DNA of 64,000 bases from Streptomyces sp. A2-16 (GCF_018128905.1 NZ_CP063808.1:2108001-2172000); one strand, 5' to 3'. Shown: positions 1 through 9,487, numbered from the stretch's first letter. Notes: generated by a model from the sequence alone, not told the origin. Translations and numbers: made by a program.

Positions 1-88
1 CAGTTCCACGCCTCCCCAGAAGCGACACGAACGGGTGAAGCACCGGGCACACGTGTCCGTTGCCTCCTCCACCGGTAACCTCACACCC

Positions 89-2794
89 ATGGCCTCACGT
101 CCCTCCGCAGCCAAGAAGCAGCCCGCTAAGAAGGCTGCCGCTCCCGCGAAGGGTCCGGCGAAGAAGGCCGCTGCCAAGAAGGCACCGGCGAAGAAGGCAC
201 CCGCCAGGAAGGCCGCGGCGAAGAAGGCCGCGCCGCCGAGGCCGGCGCCCAGCCCGACCGGTGGCGTCCTGCGGCTCATCCGTGCCGTATGGCTCGGCCT
301 CGCCCACGCCGTCGGCGCGGTGTTCCGCGGGATAGGGCAAGGTGCGAAGAACCTCGACCCCGCGCACCGGAAGGACGGCGTGGCACTCCTGCTGCTCGCC
401 CTCGGCCTGATCGTCGCCGCCGGCACCTGGTCGAACCTGCGTGGCCCCGTCGGCGACCTCGTCGAGATCATCGTGACGGGCGCCTTCGGCCGGCTCGACC
501 TGCTCGTGCCGATACTGCTCGCGGTCATCGCCGTGCGGTTCATCCGGCACCCCGAGAAGCCCGAGGCCAACGGCCGGATCGTGATCGGTCTGTCGGCGCT
601 CGTCATCGGTGTGCTCGGCCAGGTGCACATCGCCTGCGGCTCGCCCGCCCGCAGCGCCGGCATGCAGGCGATAAGGGACGCCGGCGGCCTCATCGGCTGG
701 GGAGCGGCCACCCCGCTGACGTACACCATGGGCGAGGTCCTCGCCGTACCGCTGCTCGTGCTGCTGACGGTCTTCGGGCTGCTCGTCGTCACGGCCACCC
801 CGGTCAACGCCATTCCGCGGCGGCTGCGGGAGCTCGGGGTACGGCTCGGGATCGTCCACGACCCGGTGGTGGACGAGTTCGGCGAGGACGACGAGCGCTA
901 CGACGAGCAGTGGCGTGAGGCGCTGCCCGCGCGTGGGCGCAGGCGAGGTCCCGCGCCCGAGTCGTACGACCCGGACGGCGCCGAGCAGGAGGCCCTCTCG
1001 CAGCGCCGGGGGCGCCCCCGGCGTTCCGCCGTGCCGCAGCCCGCGATGGACCGGCAGATGGACGCCGTGGACATCGCCGCGGCCGCCGCCGCGGACCTGG
1101 ACGGCGTCGTCATGCACGGTCTGCCGCCCTCGCCGCTGGTCGCCGACCTCACCCAGGGCGTCAGTGTGGGCGACCGGGTGGAGACGACCCCCGTACCCAC
1201 CCCGGTACCGGCCGCGCGGCCGAAGCAGGAGAAGCTCAAGGTCGAGGTCGCCGACCTCACCAAGCCCGCTCCCGAGGCTCCGAGCGAACTGCCCGCCCGC
1301 GCGGAGCAGCTTCAGCTCTCCGGCGACATCACCTACTCGCTGCCCTCCCTCGACCTCCTGGAGCGCGGCGGGCCGGGCAAGGCGCGCAGTGCGGCCAACG
1401 ACGCCATAGTCGCGTCGCTGACGAACGTCTTCACGGAGTTCAAGGTCGACGCCGCCGTCACCGGCTTCACGCGCGGGCCGACGGTCACGCGCTACGAGGT
1501 CGAGCTCGGACCCGCCGTGAAGGTCGAGCGGATCACCGCGCTCGCCAAGAACATCGCGTACGCCGTCGCCAGCCCGGACGTGCGGATCATCAGCCCGATC
1601 CCCGGCAAGTCCGCGGTCGGCATCGAGATCCCGAACACCGACCGGGAGATGGTCAACCTCGGTGACGTGCTGCGGCTCGCGGCCGCCGCCGAGGACGAGC
1701 ACCCCATGCTGGTGGCGCTCGGCAAGGACGTCGAGGGCGGCTATGTGATGGCCAACCTGGCGAAGATGCCGCACGTGCTCGTCGCCGGAGCCACCGGTTC
1801 CGGTAAGTCGTCGTGCATTAACTGCTTGATCACTTCCATCATGGTGCGCGCGACGCCCGAGGACGTGCGCATGGTCCTCGTCGACCCCAAGCGGGTGGAG
1901 CTGACGGCCTACGAGGGCATCCCGCACCTGATCACGCCGATCATCACCAACCCGAAGCGGGCCGCCGAGGCGCTCCAGTGGGTCGTGCGGGAGATGGACC
2001 TGCGCTACGACGACCTGGCGGCGTACGGCTTCCGGCACATCGACGACTTCAACGAGGCCATCAGGAACGGCAAGGTCAAGCTGCCCGAGGGCAGCGAGCG
2101 CGAGCTCCAGCCGTACCCGTATCTGCTGGTGATCGTCGACGAGCTCGCCGACCTGATGATGGTCGCCCCGCGGGACGTCGAGGATGCGATCGTGCGGATC
2201 ACGCAGCTCGCGCGCGCGGCCGGCATCCACCTGGTGCTCGCCACCCAGCGGCCGTCGGTGGACGTCGTCACCGGTCTGATCAAGGCGAACGTGCCCTCGC
2301 GGCTCGCCTTCGCCACCTCCTCGCTCGCCGACTCGCGGGTCATCCTCGACCAGCCGGGCGCCGAGAAGCTGATCGGCAAGGGCGACGGGCTCTTCCTGCC
2401 GATGGGGGCCAACAAGCCCACCCGTATGCAGGGCGCCTTCGTGACCGAGGACGAGGTCGCGGCGATCGTCCAGCACTGCAAGGACCAGATGGCGCCGGTC
2501 TTCCGGGACGACGTCGTCGTGGGCACCAAGCAGAAGAAGGAGATCGACGAGGAGATCGGCGACGACCTCGACCTGCTGTGCCAGGCGGCCGAGCTGGTCG
2601 TCTCCACACAGTTCGGGTCGACCTCCATGCTCCAGCGCAAGCTGCGGGTCGGGTTCGCGAAGGCGGGCCGGTTGATGGACCTGATGGAGTCCCGGGGCAT
2701 CGTCGGACCCAGCGAGGGATCCAAGGCTCGTGACGTTCTTGTGAAGGCTGACGAGCTGGACGGAGTGCTCGCGGTGATCCGCGGGGAGGCTTAA
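89..2794 (+). CDS. ftsK: DNA translocase FtsK/SpoIIIE family
   Basis: A membrane-anchored, ATP-driven DNA pump that clears chromosomal DNA from closing septa; in Streptomyces it acts during sporulation septation. The first ~70 residues are an Ala/Lys/Pro-rich, histone-H1-like tract (repeated AKKAPAKKA), followed by hydrophobic membrane segments at about residues 100-240, an acidic/proline linker, and the motor domain. The Walker A motif GATGSGKSS starts at residue 567, and the Walker B region reads LLVIVDELADLMM. The winged-helix gamma domain (QFGSTSMLQRKLRVGFAKAGR) lies near the C-terminus. I chose the ATG at 89 (MASRPSAAKK); an in-frame GTG at 35 would add 18 residues. At 901 residues it is a normal length for actinobacterial FtsK. 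The family is certain; the start is less so. Confidence 0.95.
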   Translation: MASRPSAAKKQPAKKAAAPAKGPAKKAAAKKAPAKKAPARKAAAKKAAPPRPAPSPTGGVLRLIRAVWLGLAHAVGAVFRGIGQGAKNLDPAHRKDGVALLLLALGLIVAAGTWSNLRGPVGDLVEIIVTGAFGRLDLLVPILLAVIAVRFIRHPEKPEANGRIVIGLSALVIGVLGQVHIACGSPARSAGMQAIRDAGGLIGWGAATPLTYTMGEVLAVPLLVLLTVFGLLVVTATPVNAIPRRLRELGVRLGIVHDPVVDEFGEDDERYDEQWREALPARGRRRGPAPESYDPDGAEQEALSQRRGRPRRSAVPQPAMDRQMDAVDIAAAAAADLDGVVMHGLPPSPLVADLTQGVSVGDRVETTPVPTPVPAARPKQEKLKVEVADLTKPAPEAPSELPARAEQLQLSGDITYSLPSLDLLERGGPGKARSAANDAIVASLTNVFTEFKVDAAVTGFTRGPTVTRYEVELGPAVKVERITALAKNIAYAVASPDVRIISPIPGKSAVGIEIPNTDREMVNLGDVLRLAAAAEDEHPMLVALGKDVEGGYVMANLAKMPHVLVAGATGSGKSSCINCLITSIMVRATPEDVRMVLVDPKRVELTAYEGIPHLITPIITNPKRAAEALQWVVREMDLRYDDLAAYGFRHIDDFNEAIRNGKVKLPEGSERELQPYPYLLVIVDELADLMMVAPRDVEDAIVRITQLARAAGIHLVLATQRPSVDVVTGLIKANVPSRLAFATSSLADSRVILDQPGAEKLIGKGDGLFLPMGANKPTRMQGAFVTEDEVAAIVQHCKDQMAPVFRDDVVVGTKQKKEIDEEIGDDLDLLCQAAELVVSTQFGSTSMLQRKLRVGFAKAGRLMDLMESRGIVGPSEGSKARDVLVKADELDGVLAVIRGEA

Positions 2795-2990
2795 GGGGAG
2801 CCCGGAGCGGGTGCGGCCACCGATGTTCGATCGTGACTCACCCGTAAGGGATCATCGAGCAACCGTTTCCCTTCGGCGTACGTCAAGTTGAGGGAAGCGA
2901 AAAGCTGCTGCCCCACCATCGGCGTGTTCGGCCATACCGATGGCGTACAAAGTCCCACCGCCCGGTTGCCCCACCCTTTCGCACCCCCCC

Positions 2991-2996
2991 TAGACT
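2991..2996 (+). promoter_or_regulatory. -10 box (TAGACT) for the RodZ-like gene
   Basis: TAGACT is a good match to the Streptomyces vegetative -10 consensus (TAGRRT/TANNNT). Transcription would start near 3003, between this box and the GTG at 3012, giving a leader of about 36 bases for the GTG at 3039. No clear -35 hexamer is visible. Confidence 0.4.
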
Positions 2997-3038
2997 GAAC
3001 CTCCAGCACAGGTGGCTAAACGCTCGAAAGGCGCCCCC

Positions 3039-3875
3039 GTGTCCATCGGCAACTCCCCTGAAGACGAGCGTCCGTTCGAAGACGACCCGCAGGAAGCCCG
3101 CCTCTCCGTCGGCCACGCCCTGAAACAGGCGCGGATCGCGGCCGGGCTGACCGTCGACGACGTCAGCAACGCCACCAGGGTCCGCATCGCCATCGTGCAT
3201 GCCATCGAGGCGGACGACTTCGCCCCCTGCGGTGGCGATGTGTACGCCCGGGGCCACATCCGGACCCTGGCCAAGGCCGTCCATCTGGATCCGGCCCCCC
3301 TTCTGGACCAGTACGCCGCCGATCACGGCGGCGGGCGTCCGGCCCCGACCCCGGCCGCCCCGCTGTTCGAGGCGGAACGTATCCGCCCCGAGCGGCGCGG
3401 TCCCAACTGGACCGCGGCCATGGTCGCCGCGATCGTGGCCGTCGTCGGCTTCGTCGGGTTCACCGCCTTCAAGGGCGGCGACGACGGCGGAACGACACAG
3501 GTCGCCGACGGCACCACGCCCGCCACCAGCAAGGCTCCGACGCCCAAGTCCGACAAGAAGACCAAGGACCCGAAGCCCACGCCGTCCGACAGCGCCATCG
3601 CGGCCGCGCCCCAGGACAAGGTGACCGTGCAGGTCAGCGCCGCCGACGGCAAGAGCTGGATCCTCGCCAAGGACCACAACGGCCGGACCCTGTTCGACGG
3701 ACTGCTCAAGCAGGGCGACAGCAAGACCTTCCAGGACAGCGACAAGATCAACCTCGTCCTCGGCGACGCCGGGGCGATCCAGCTGTTCGTCAACGGCAAG
3801 AAGATCGACGACGACTGGCAGCCCGGAGCCGTGGAGCGCCTGACGTACACGAAGGGCGACCCGCAGGTCGGATAG
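3039..3875 (+). CDS. RodZ-like helix-turn-helix membrane protein (HTH_25/DUF4115)
   Basis: A cytoplasmic HTH domain ([20 protein letters not shown] onward, roughly residues 20-85) is followed by a single membrane segment ([17 protein letters not shown], about residues 130-147), a Thr/Lys/Pro-rich linker, and an extracellular DUF4115-type beta domain that includes the stretch [15 protein letters not shown]. This is the architecture of RodZ, which links the MreB cytoskeleton to wall synthesis. The Streptomyces homologue downstream of ftsK is usually annotated only as a helix-turn-helix protein. I prefer the GTG at 3039 because GAAAGG lies seven bases upstream; an in-frame GTG at 3012 is possible. 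A TAGACT -10 box at 2991-2996 would give a short leader. Confidence 0.85.
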   Translation: MSIGNSPEDERPFEDDPQEARLSVGHALKQARIAAGLTVDDVSNATRVRIAIVHAIEADDFAPCGGDVYARGHIRTLAKAVHLDPAPLLDQYAADHGGGRPAPTPAAPLFEAERIRPERRGPNWTAAMVAAIVAVVGFVGFTAFKGGDDGGTTQVADGTTPATSKAPTPKSDKKTKDPKPTPSDSAIAAAPQDKVTVQVSAADGKSWILAKDHNGRTLFDGLLKQGDSKTFQDSDKINLVLGDAGAIQLFVNGKKIDDDWQPGAVERLTYTKGDPQVG

Positions 3876-3898
3876 CTCGCGGGCGGTTCTTCGCGGTG

Positions 3899-3928
3899 AA
3901 GGGGTTGGCCGGGCTCGGCCAACCCCTT
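3899..3928 (+). terminator. Hairpin terminator after the RodZ-like gene
   Basis: A perfect 12-bp inverted repeat (AAGGGGTTGGCC and GGCCAACCCCTT) with a 6-base loop lies 23 bases past the stop codon of the RodZ-like gene and just before the rimO promoter. It has no long U tract, which is normal for Streptomyces terminators. Confidence 0.75.
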
Positions 3929-3954
3929 CGACATGGGGTGTCAGTGGGACGAAG

Positions 3955-3960
3955 TAGTCT
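3955..3960 (+). promoter_or_regulatory. -10 box (TAGTCT) for leaderless rimO
   Basis: TAGTCT is followed by seven bases (TGAGCCC) and then the rimO ATG. A start site 6-7 bases past a -10 box falls on the start codon itself, so the transcript is predicted to be leaderless. This fits the lack of a Shine-Dalgarno sequence before rimO. miaB (54426) has the same layout. Confidence 0.5.
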
Positions 3961-3967
3961 TGAGCCC

Positions 3968-5464
3968 ATGCCTGAACGCCGTACCGTCGCACTTGTCACT
4001 CTTGGCTGCGCCCGCAACGAGGTGGACTCGGAGGAGCTCGCAGGCCGTTTGGAGGCGGACGGCTGGGATCTCGTGGAGGACGCCGCCGACGCGGACGTCG
4101 CCGTCGTCAACACCTGTGGCTTCGTCGAGGCCGCCAAGAAGGACTCCGTCGACGCCCTCCTGGAGGCCAACGACCTCAAGGGGCACGGCAGAACCCAGGC
4201 CGTCGTGGCGGTGGGCTGCATGGCCGAGCGGTACGGCAAGGACCTCGCCGAGGCGCTGCCGGAAGCGGACGGGGTGCTCGGCTTCGATGACTACGCCGAC
4301 ATCTCCGACCGGCTCCAGACGATCCTCAGCGGTGGCGTGCACGCCGCGCACACCCCGCGCGACCGCCGCAAGCTGCTGCCGATCAGCCCCGCCCAGCGCC
4401 AGGAGTCGGCGGCGTCCGTCGCGCTGCCCGGGCACGGCCCGGCCGCCGAAGCCCCCGAGGCGGCTCCCGCGGACCTTCCGGAGGGGCTCGCTCCGGCCTC
4501 CGGCCCCCGTGCGCCCCTGCGCCGCCGGCTGGACGGCTCTCCCGTCGCCTCCGTGAAGCTCGCCTCCGGCTGCGACCGGCGCTGCTCCTTCTGCGCCATC
4601 CCGTCCTTCCGCGGCTCCTTCATCTCGCGCCGCCCCTCCGACGTGCTGAACGAGACGCGCTGGCTGGCCGAGCAGGGCGTCAAGGAGATCATGCTGGTCT
4701 CCGAGAACAACACGTCCTACGGCAAGGACCTCGGCGACATCCGCCTGCTGGAGTCCCTGCTGCCCGAGCTCGCCGAGGTGGACGGCCTCGAGCGCGTGCG
4801 CGTGAGCTACCTCCAGCCCGCCGAGATGCGGCCCGGGCTGATCGACGTGCTCACCTCCACGCCCAAGGTCGTGCCCTACTTCGACCTGTCCTTCCAGCAC
4901 TCCGCCCCCGGCGTGCTGCGCGCCATGCGCCGCTTCGGCGACACCGACCGCTTCCTGGAGCTCCTCGACACCATCCGCGGCAAGGCCCCCGAGGCCGGCG
5001 TGCGCTCCAACTTCATCGTGGGCTTCCCCGGCGAGACCGAGGCCGACCTCGCCGAGCTGGAGCGGTTCCTGAACGGCGCGCGACTGGACGCCATCGGCGT
5101 CTTCGGGTACTCCGACGAGGAGGGAACCGAAGCGGCGACGTACGACAACAAGCTGGACGAGGACCTCGTCGCCGAGCGGCTGGCACGTGTGTCCCGGCTC
5201 GCCGAGGAACTCGTCTCGCAGCGCGCCGAGGAGCGCGTCGGCGAGACCGTGCACGTGCTGGTCGAGTCCGTGGACGAGGAGGGTGTGCACGGCCGCGGCG
5301 CGCACCAGGCGCCGGAGACCGACGGCCAGGTGCTGCTCACGAGCGGCGAAGGTCTGAGCGTCGGTCGTATGGTCGAGGCGAAGGTGGTCGGTACGGAAGG
5401 TGTCGACCTGGTGGCCGAGCCGCTCGACGGCTCGCTCGCGTGTAGTGAGGAGGCGGGCAGATGA
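3968..5464 (+). CDS. rimO: Ribosomal protein S12 methylthiotransferase RimO
   Basis: A radical-SAM, two-cluster methylthiotransferase that modifies the conserved aspartate of ribosomal protein S12. The N-terminal UPF0004 domain holds three cluster-binding cysteines (in LGCARN at residue 14, in NTCGF, and in VGCMAER). The radical-SAM motif CDRRCSFC places cysteines at residues 202, 206 and 209. A TRAM-like domain closes the protein. It has a Pro/Ala-rich insert ([19 protein letters not shown] region) before the SAM domain, common in actinobacterial RimO. The ATG at 3968 is chosen because the family begins about 10 residues before LGC. It overlaps pgsA by four bases, so the two are probably co-translated. 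Confidence 0.95.
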   Translation: MPERRTVALVTLGCARNEVDSEELAGRLEADGWDLVEDAADADVAVVNTCGFVEAAKKDSVDALLEANDLKGHGRTQAVVAVGCMAERYGKDLAEALPEADGVLGFDDYADISDRLQTILSGGVHAAHTPRDRRKLLPISPAQRQESAASVALPGHGPAAEAPEAAPADLPEGLAPASGPRAPLRRRLDGSPVASVKLASGCDRRCSFCAIPSFRGSFISRRPSDVLNETRWLAEQGVKEIMLVSENNTSYGKDLGDIRLLESLLPELAEVDGLERVRVSYLQPAEMRPGLIDVLTSTPKVVPYFDLSFQHSAPGVLRAMRRFGDTDRFLELLDTIRGKAPEAGVRSNFIVGFPGETEADLAELERFLNGARLDAIGVFGYSDEEGTEAATYDNKLDEDLVAERLARVSRLAEELVSQRAEERVGETVHVLVESVDEEGVHGRGAHQAPETDGQVLLTSGEGLSVGRMVEAKVVGTEGVDLVAEPLDGSLACSEEAGR

Positions 5465-6333
5465 CCGGAGTTCCGGCGTCCGCTGCGGGTGGCCCCTCCG
5501 CCGCGAAGGGCGGACCGGCGAGCGGAGTCTCGGGCGCCGCGTCCGGCGCGGCACCGAGCGCTCCTGCGGACGTGGTCTCCGGTACGGCCGGTGAGGCTCA
5601 GGTGAGTGCGGTTCCGGTGGCGGCTCCCGAGGCGCGGGCGGCCGTGGTCCCCGGCGCGGGTGTCGTCCCCGACCTGGCGTCGGAGGACGCCGACTCGGCA
5701 GCCAAGCCTCCGCGCGGCAAGAAGATCGCGGCCGCCGCCGTCAACCAGGCCAGCGTCTGGAACATCGCCAATCTGCTGACCATGCTCCGGCTGGTCCTCG
5801 TGCCCGGCTTCGTCGCCCTGATGCTCGCCGACGGCGGGCACGACCCCGCGTGGCGGTCATTCGCCTGGGCGGCCTTCTCGGTCGCCATGATCACCGACCT
5901 GTTCGACGGGCACCTGGCCCGCACGTACAACCTCGTCACCGACTTCGGGAAGATCGCCGACCCCATCGCCGACAAGGCGATCATGGGTGCGGCGCTGATC
6001 TGTCTCTCCGGGCTCGGCGACCTGCCCTGGTGGGTGACGCTCGTCATCCTCGGCAGGGAACTCGGGATCACCCTGCTGCGTTTCCTCGTCATCCGGTACG
6101 GCGTGATCCCGGCGAGCCGGGGCGGCAAGCTCAAGACCCTCAGCCAGGGCATCGCCGTGGGGATGTACATCCTGGCGCTGACGGGGTGGCTGGCCACCGC
6201 GCGGTTCTGGGTGATGGCCGTGGCGGTCGTGCTGACCGTCGCGACCGGGCTCGACTATGTGAGACAGGCCATTGTGCTGCGCAGGCAGGGAATCGCCGAG
6301 CGCGCGGCGGCGTTGGAGGAGACGGAAGCGTGA
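5461..6333 (+). CDS. pgsA: CDP-diacylglycerol--glycerol-3-phosphate 3-phosphatidyltransferase
   Basis: An integral membrane enzyme that makes phosphatidylglycerol phosphate from CDP-diacylglycerol and glycerol 3-phosphate, the committed step to phosphatidylglycerol and cardiolipin. The CDP-alcohol phosphotransferase signature is present: DLFDGHLAR, then G and two further aspartates in [11 protein letters not shown]. Several membrane helices fill residues ~100-280. The first ~95 residues form an Ala/Gly/Pro-rich extension absent from shorter bacterial PgsA proteins. The ATG overlaps the rimO stop (ATGA), and the 3' end overlaps the cinA GTG, so rimO-pgsA-cinA reads as one operon. Confidence 0.93.
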   Translation: MTGVPASAAGGPSAAKGGPASGVSGAASGAAPSAPADVVSGTAGEAQVSAVPVAAPEARAAVVPGAGVVPDLASEDADSAAKPPRGKKIAAAAVNQASVWNIANLLTMLRLVLVPGFVALMLADGGHDPAWRSFAWAAFSVAMITDLFDGHLARTYNLVTDFGKIADPIADKAIMGAALICLSGLGDLPWWVTLVILGRELGITLLRFLVIRYGVIPASRGGKLKTLSQGIAVGMYILALTGWLATARFWVMAVAVVLTVATGLDYVRQAIVLRRQGIAERAAALEETEA

Positions 6334-6875
6334 ATTCCCCGGCCGCCCAAGTGGTGCGACTACTCACCGTGAAGGGTCAGACGCTCGCGGTCGCCGAGTC
6401 GCTCACGGGCGGACTGGTTGCGGCGGAAATCACAGCGGCCCCCGGCGCGTCCAAGGCGTTCCGTGGGTCGGTGACCGCCTACGCCACCGAACTGAAGCAT
6501 GAGCTGCTGGGTGTCGACGCCACCCTGCTGGACCAGCGAGGTGCGGTGGATCCGCAGGTCGCGGCCCAGATGGCGGCCGGAGTGCGCAAGGCGCTCGGCG
6601 CCGACTGGGGCATCGCGACCACCGGAGTGGCCGGCCCGGAACCACAGGACGGCAAGCCCGTCGGAACGGTTTTCGTGGCTGTCGACGGCCCCTTCACGGA
6701 TGCTTCCGAGGCAGCGAGTGGCGGGAAAGTGGCCGCGCTGCGGTTGAACGGCGACCGCGCGGAAATTCGTATGGAGAGTGTACGGAGCGTACTCGCACTC
6801 CTCCTGGAAGAGCTTGCGAGCGAACAGACCGGGAATGAGCGGGCACAGGATACGGAACGGAACGGGGGGTTTTGA
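6330..6875 (+). CDS. pncC: CinA-family nicotinamide-nucleotide amidase
   Basis: This corresponds to the C-terminal CinA domain only (181 residues), like stand-alone PncC/YgaD proteins that deamidate nicotinamide mononucleotide to nicotinate mononucleotide in the pyridine nucleotide salvage cycle. Seen motifs are AESLTGGLVAAEIT near residue 23, SKAFRGSVTAYA, and GIATTGVAGPEPQDGKPVGT. The GTG start overlaps the pgsA stop codon (GTGA). It lacks the N-terminal MoCF-like domain of full-length CinA. In Streptomyces it commonly sits between pgsA and the ClgR-type regulator, as here. Confidence 0.9.
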   Translation: MNSPAAQVVRLLTVKGQTLAVAESLTGGLVAAEITAAPGASKAFRGSVTAYATELKHELLGVDATLLDQRGAVDPQVAAQMAAGVRKALGADWGIATTGVAGPEPQDGKPVGTVFVAVDGPFTDASEAASGGKVAALRLNGDRAEIRMESVRSVLALLLEELASEQTGNERAQDTERNGGF

Positions 6876-6984
6876 TGTTTGCAGCCCTGAGTGAACACGA
6901 CATCGCTCCCCGCACGGCCGCGGCGCAAGGCGGTACGGTGGGGCGTGAAGGATGCGGCTACGCGGTCCGAGGAGGGAGCCACCG

Positions 6985-7365
6985 ATGATTCTGCTCCGTC
7001 GCCTGCTGGGTGACGTGCTGCGTCGGCAGCGCCAACGCCAGGGCCGTACTCTGCGCGAAGTCTCCTCGTCCGCCCGAGTCTCACTCGGCTATCTCTCCGA
7101 GGTGGAGCGGGGGCAGAAGGAGGCTTCCTCCGAGCTGCTCTCCGCGATCTGCGACGCGCTGGACGTACGGATGTCCGAACTCATGCGGGAAGTGAGCGAC
7201 GAGCTCGCCCTCGCCGAGCTGGCCCAGTCCGCTGCGGCCACCCCCAGCGAGCCCGTACCGGCGCCCGTGCGCCCGATGCTGGGTTCCGTCTCGGTGAAGG
7301 GTGTGCCACCGGAACGGGTGACCATCAAGGCGCCCAGCGAAGCGGTGGACGTCGTCGCGGCCTGA
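6985..7365 (+). CDS. clgR: ClgR-like HTH transcriptional regulator
   Basis: A short XRE-type regulator (126 residues) with the Cro/CI helix-turn-helix at residues ~8-65 ([20 protein letters not shown], then [12 protein letters not shown]). Sequence and position after cinA match the Streptomyces ClgR family, which activates clp protease and lon genes. The protein ends in -VVAA. A terminal Ala-Ala is the degradation signal by which ClpP limits PopR/ClgR-type regulators, so the same feedback is likely here (inference). The ATG at 6985 follows GGAGGG and gives the family's usual N-terminus MILLRRLLG; an upstream GTG at 6952 is less likely. Confidence 0.85.
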   Translation: MILLRRLLGDVLRRQRQRQGRTLREVSSSARVSLGYLSEVERGQKEASSELLSAICDALDVRMSELMREVSDELALAELAQSAAATPSEPVPAPVRPMLGSVSVKGVPPERVTIKAPSEAVDVVAA

Positions 7366-7376
7366 TGCTCACGCCT

Positions 7377-7402
7377 GGTGCGCCATGAGCTGATGGCGCA
7401 CC
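7377..7402 (+). terminator. Hairpin terminator after clgR
   Basis: A perfect 10-bp stem (GGTGCGCCAT / ATGGCGCACC) with loop GAGCTG lies 11 bases past the clgR stop. A second small hairpin, CTCCAG-TTGAT-CTGGAG, follows at 7436-7452. Confidence 0.7.
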
Positions 7403-7573
7403 GAACGGGAAGTCTGCGAGGCCCCGGACGGGCTTCTCCAGTTGATCTGGAGAGGCGCCGGTCGGGGTTTTCGTGCATCTTGGAGCGACGGCCGCTCGGT
7501 GCGTCCGTGTGCCCTCGGTGCGCCCTCCCCGTGGCTGGGGCGGCCGTCTAGCGTCCGGGCTGGAGGTGGCTGC

Positions 7574-7888
7574 ATGGCGGGGCCGACAGTACGCCGGGGC
7601 GTGGCCTTCGGGCTCGGGGCGCTGTGGTGGTGGGCCGTGGCGCGACTGGTGCTGGCGCCGGACGCCGGGGCGCTCGAGGGGGCGGTCGCGGCGGGTGGAT
7701 GGGGGCTGAGCCTGCTGCCGGTGCACTGTGTGCCGAAGGCGCGGGCCGCGGGGGCCGTGGCCGCCGGGCGGTGGCGCCAGGCGTGGCGGGCGGGGAGTCC
7801 TACCGGGGCCGGGCGGGCCGGTGCGGCGGGGGCTGCTACCACGGCATCGCGACCCCGCCGTTCGGGCGGAGGATCTGGCCCGTCGTGA
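7574..7888 (+). CDS. Small hypothetical hydrophobic protein
   Basis: A 104-residue protein I cannot assign. The ATG has a strong Shine-Dalgarno (TGGAGGTGG, seven bases upstream), the best support for its being real. The N-terminal half is hydrophobic (GVAFGLGALWWWAVARLVLA, then GGWGLSLLPVHCVP), suggesting two membrane segments; the tail is Arg/Ala/Gly-rich and low in complexity. The 3' 53 bases overlap the end of the convergent SDR gene, so the annotated C-terminus may carry little function. Confidence 0.5.
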   Translation: MAGPTVRRGVAFGLGALWWWAVARLVLAPDAGALEGAVAAGGWGLSLLPVHCVPKARAAGAVAAGRWRQAWRAGSPTGAGRAGAAGAATTASRPRRSGGGSGPS

Positions 7889-8600
7889 AGGACGAGGCGT
7901 CGGAGGCCAGGTAGAGGACGGCGTGGGCGATGTCCTCCGGTTCGCCGACCCGCTTGAGCGGTGACATGCGGGACATGAGCGCCTCGGTGTGGGCCTGGGC
8001 GTCCTCGTCGTGCCGGTCGGTCATCGGGGTGCGGATCCAGCCGGGCGCGACGGCGTTGACCCGGATGCCGTACCGGCCGACTTCGGTGGCCAGGGTCTTC
8101 GTCAGCTGGACCACGGCTGCCTTGGCCGCGCCGTAGCAGAGCAGGCCGGGACCGCCCGTGTCCACGGCTCCGGAGGCCATCGTGACGATGCTGCCCCGCG
8201 TCCTCCGGTCGACCATCAGGCGGGCCGCCTCCTGGCAGGCGCGGAGCACACCTTTGAAGTTGACGTCCAGGACGCGGTCGAGGTCCTCGTCCCGCGTCTC
8301 CAGGACCGGGCTGCTGTGCATGATCCCGGCGACCGCGGCCAGCACGTCCAGGCGCTCGCAGGAGGTGATGGCCCGGCGGAGCTGCTCGCGGTCGGTGACG
8401 TCCAGGGGGTGGGTGTGCGCGGTGCCGCCGGCGTCCTTGATGAGGCCGGCCGTCTCGTGCAGGCCCTTCTCGTCGCGGTCCGCGCAGTGCACGGTGGCGC
8501 CCGCCTCGGCGAGCAGGACGGCGGACGCGCGGCCGATGCCGCTCGCGGCGCCGGTGATGAACGCGGTGCGTCCGGTGAGGTCGTACGCGCTGACGGCCAT
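7836..8600 (-). CDS. SDR family NAD(P)-dependent oxidoreductase
   Basis: A classical short-chain dehydrogenase/reductase of 254 residues. The nucleotide-binding motif TGAASGIG is near residue 14, D/NNAG is replaced by AVAGI, and the catalytic Ser (TMASGA), Tyr and Lys (CYGAAKAA) are in order. The C-terminal substrate lid ends with ILRPNGGVAMPW, typical of 3-oxoacyl/3-alpha-hydroxysteroid-like SDRs. The substrate cannot be told from sequence. The ATG at 8600 (MAVSAYDL) gives the usual spacing before the Rossmann fold. It is convergent with the small membrane gene and follows nei on the same strand. Confidence 0.88.
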   Translation of the reverse strand: MAVSAYDLTGRTAFITGAASGIGRASAVLLAEAGATVHCADRDEKGLHETAGLIKDAGGTAHTHPLDVTDREQLRRAITSCERLDVLAAVAGIMHSSPVLETRDEDLDRVLDVNFKGVLRACQEAARLMVDRRTRGSIVTMASGAVDTGGPGLLCYGAAKAAVVQLTKTLATEVGRYGIRVNAVAPGWIRTPMTDRHDEDAQAHTEALMSRMSPLKRVGEPEDIAHAVLYLASDASSFTTGQILRPNGGVAMPW

Positions 8601-8632
8601 GGAGCGACGGTACGAGCGTTTCTGACGGACCG

Positions 8633-9487
8633 TCAATCAGTCGTACGGCGTGAGGTTCCGGGGTGTGCTCCGCCGGGTGTCCTGCGGTGCGGGCTCGGGG
8701 CCGGGCCCGTCTGGCAGCGGGGACACCAGTACGTGGGGCGCTCCCGGGAGCCGTCGCCCTGGTCGGCGATGCGGATCGAGGTGCGGCAGCGGAGGCAGGG
8801 GCGGCGGGCGCGGCCGTAGACGAACAGGTCCTGGCCGCGGCGGCCGGTCGTGGTGCGGACCGGGCGCTCACGGTTGGCCTCCAGGAGCTTCTTGGCGAGC
8901 GCGGGGAGCTGTGCCGCGAGGTCGGCGGGGAGGGCGCCGACGGGGAGCCAGGGGGTGGCGCCGAGCAGGAAGCACAGTTCGCTCTTGTAGACATTGCCGA
9001 TGCCGGCGAGATTGCGCTGGTCGAGGAGGGCCTCGCCGAGGGGGCGGGCGGGGTCCTTGAGGAGGTTGCCGAGGGCGCGCTCGGGGTTCCAGTCCGGGCC
9101 CAGGAGATCGGGGCCCAGGTGACCGACGGCCTTGTGCTCGTCCGCGGTGCGGATCAGTTCGAGGACGGGGAGGCGGTAGCCCACGGCCGCGCGGTCCGTG
9201 TTGGCCAGGATCGCGCGGATCTGGTGCGCGGGGCCGCCCGTCCAGCGCTGGTCGTGCGCGTACACCTTCCAGGAGCCGTCCATGCGGAGGTGCGAGTGGA
9301 GGGTCAGGCCGCCCTCGATACGGGTGAGCAGGTGCTTGCCCCGAGGAGTGACGTCGAGGACCCTGCGTCCGGTGAGGTCGGCTGTGGCGAACTTCGGCAC
9401 CCGTAGGTCGCTGCGGGTCAGCACTTTGTCCGCGAGGGCGCTGTGCAGGCGTTTCGCGGACTGCCAGACCGTGTCTCCTTCGGGCAT
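8633..9487 (-). CDS. nei2: Fpg/Nei family DNA glycosylase (endonuclease VIII type)
   Basis: A base-excision repair glycosylase/AP lyase. The mature N-terminus PEGDTVW carries the catalytic proline and glutamate, which marks the Nei branch rather than Fpg. A beta-lysine lies in PRGKHLLT near residue 52, the H2TH domain includes LLDQRNLAGIGNVYKSE, and a C-terminal C4 zinc finger (CLRC and CPRC) is complete. The length of 284 residues is typical. It belongs to the actinobacterial Nei2-like group found next to the Lhr helicase, so the pair may act together in DNA repair (inference from adjacency and shared strand). Confidence 0.92.
   Translation of the reverse strand: MPEGDTVWQSAKRLHSALADKVLTRSDLRVPKFATADLTGRRVLDVTPRGKHLLTRIEGGLTLHSHLRMDGSWKVYAHDQRWTGGPAHQIRAILANTDRAAVGYRLPVLELIRTADEHKAVGHLGPDLLGPDWNPERALGNLLKDPARPLGEALLDQRNLAGIGNVYKSELCFLLGATPWLPVGALPADLAAQLPALAKKLLEANRERPVRTTTGRRGQDLFVYGRARRPCLRCRTSIRIADQGDGSRERPTYWCPRCQTGPAPSPHRRTPGGAHPGTSRRTTD

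Noticed and set aside
95..2476. 793-codon open frame antisense to ftsK
   Set aside because: Shadow of a high-GC gene: no family features, His/Arg/Asp-rich low-complexity product, and ftsK is unmistakable on the other strand.
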